Positions 63,892 through 64,000 of a stretch of DNA of 64,000 nucleotides are shown one piece after another. Numbering within the stretch: position 1 is the first letter of the stretch; each line of letters begins with the position of its first letter. This stretch comes from Mycobacterium sp. 155. Its GTDB lineage: Bacteria > Actinomycetota > Actinomycetes > Mycobacteriales > Mycobacteriaceae. The stretch spans positions 3,856,478-3,920,477 of the forward strand of contig NZ_KB892705.1 of NCBI RefSeq assembly GCF_000373905.1, in the 5' to 3' direction. Under the pieces are notes generated by a model. It was given only the letters and a program-made list of their open reading frames with translations, had not been told where the DNA came from and did not search any database. The translations under genes and the position numbers were made by a program.

Positions 63892-64000
63892 TTACTGACT
63901 GGCGGTTTGGCGCTTCGGCAGCTTCCAGCCCGGCCGCGGAAAGTGGCAGGTGTAGCCGTTGGGGAAGTGCTGCAGGTAATCCTGGTGCTCGGGCTCAGCC
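63892..64000 (-). CDS. msrA: peptide methionine sulfoxide reductase A, 3' end only
   Basis: The last 35 codons run off the window end: [33 protein letters not shown], stop TAA at 63892-63894. The EHQDYL and [18 protein letters not shown] tail is typical of MsrA, which repairs methionine S-sulfoxides. It is convergent with CYP138 (three bases between stops), the same neighbour as Rv0137c. Confidence 0.9.
   Translation of the reverse strand, partial: AEPEHQDYLQHFPNGYTCHFPRPGWKLPKRQTASQ

Overview
The window is high-GC actinobacterial DNA, almost certainly from a fast-growing Mycobacterium (Mycolicibacterium). Support comes from the IrtA/IrtB (carboxy)mycobactin importer, an antigen 85-type mycolyltransferase, two cutinase-like proteins, several F420-type split-barrel/DDN proteins, an Rv2172c-like noncanonical MTHFR, maltokinase, and the gene order TetR / CYP138 / msrA. 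That order and the fusA2 / F420-PPOX pair match Rv0135c-Rv0137c and Rv0120c-Rv0121c of M. tuberculosis as I remember them. I see no rRNA, tRNA, insertion sequence, prophage or CRISPR array. Coding density is high and most genes sit in short operons.

Layout: 1-3.4 kb holds a low-GC left edge, a small membrane protein, a DDN-like protein beside a frameshifted acetoacetate-decarboxylase-family remnant, a divergent TetR regulator and an enoyl-CoA hydratase. 3.4-8.4 kb has a large DUF3516 helicase, then a TrkA-type K+ regulator divergent from a K+(Na+)/H+ antiporter. 8.4-14.1 kb has two cutinases flanking a giant FAD/Fe-S 2-hydroxyacid dehydrogenase, a secreted protein and a TetR gene with a perfect operator. 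14.2-16.5 kb has a type II lumazine synthase, the MTHFR-like gene and a glutamine amidotransferase. 16.7-22 kb has HrpA and a GGDEF protein whose 3' end lies in an inverted-repeat element. 22-29 kb has secreted and hydrolytic enzymes: a BBE-type flavoenzyme, an antigen 85 paralogue, a CocE hydrolase and a beta-lactamase-fold esterase. 28.7-30.5 kb is an operon of flavohaemoglobin, nitrobindin and esterase behind a DosR-like box.

32.8-37.2 kb is irtAB, with an IdeR-like box sitting exactly in the spacer of its promoter. 37-44 kb has membrane or secreted unknowns, a DMT transporter, EF-G2 and an F420-PPOX protein. 44-47.9 kb is a complete four-gene ABC importer (lipoprotein, two permeases, ATPase) with overlapping stop/start codons. 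47.9-51 kb has a PyrE-like enzyme, a HugZ-like protein and a maltokinase without its usual treS neighbour. 50.9-55.4 kb has an acyl-CoA dehydrogenase pair and a MarR-controlled ABC exporter under a 27-bp perfect palindrome. 55.6-64 kb has glgX, pncA, a lipoprotein, a DUF427 protein, an AraC/VOC pair, a C39-like protein, the TetR/CYP138 pair with twin operators, and the 3' end of msrA.

The most informative signals beyond plain gene calls are regulatory. Perfect or near-perfect operators sit at local regulator genes (14.1, 55.4 and 62.5 kb), and DosR-like and IdeR-like boxes sit at positions that make mechanistic sense. There are also small structural oddities: a frameshifted remnant, in-frame tandem duplications in hrpA and at the pncA start, and a GyrA-like segment fused to an acetyltransferase. 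I found no convincing large novel system. No database search was possible, so family names rest on recognition of motifs and overall sequence.
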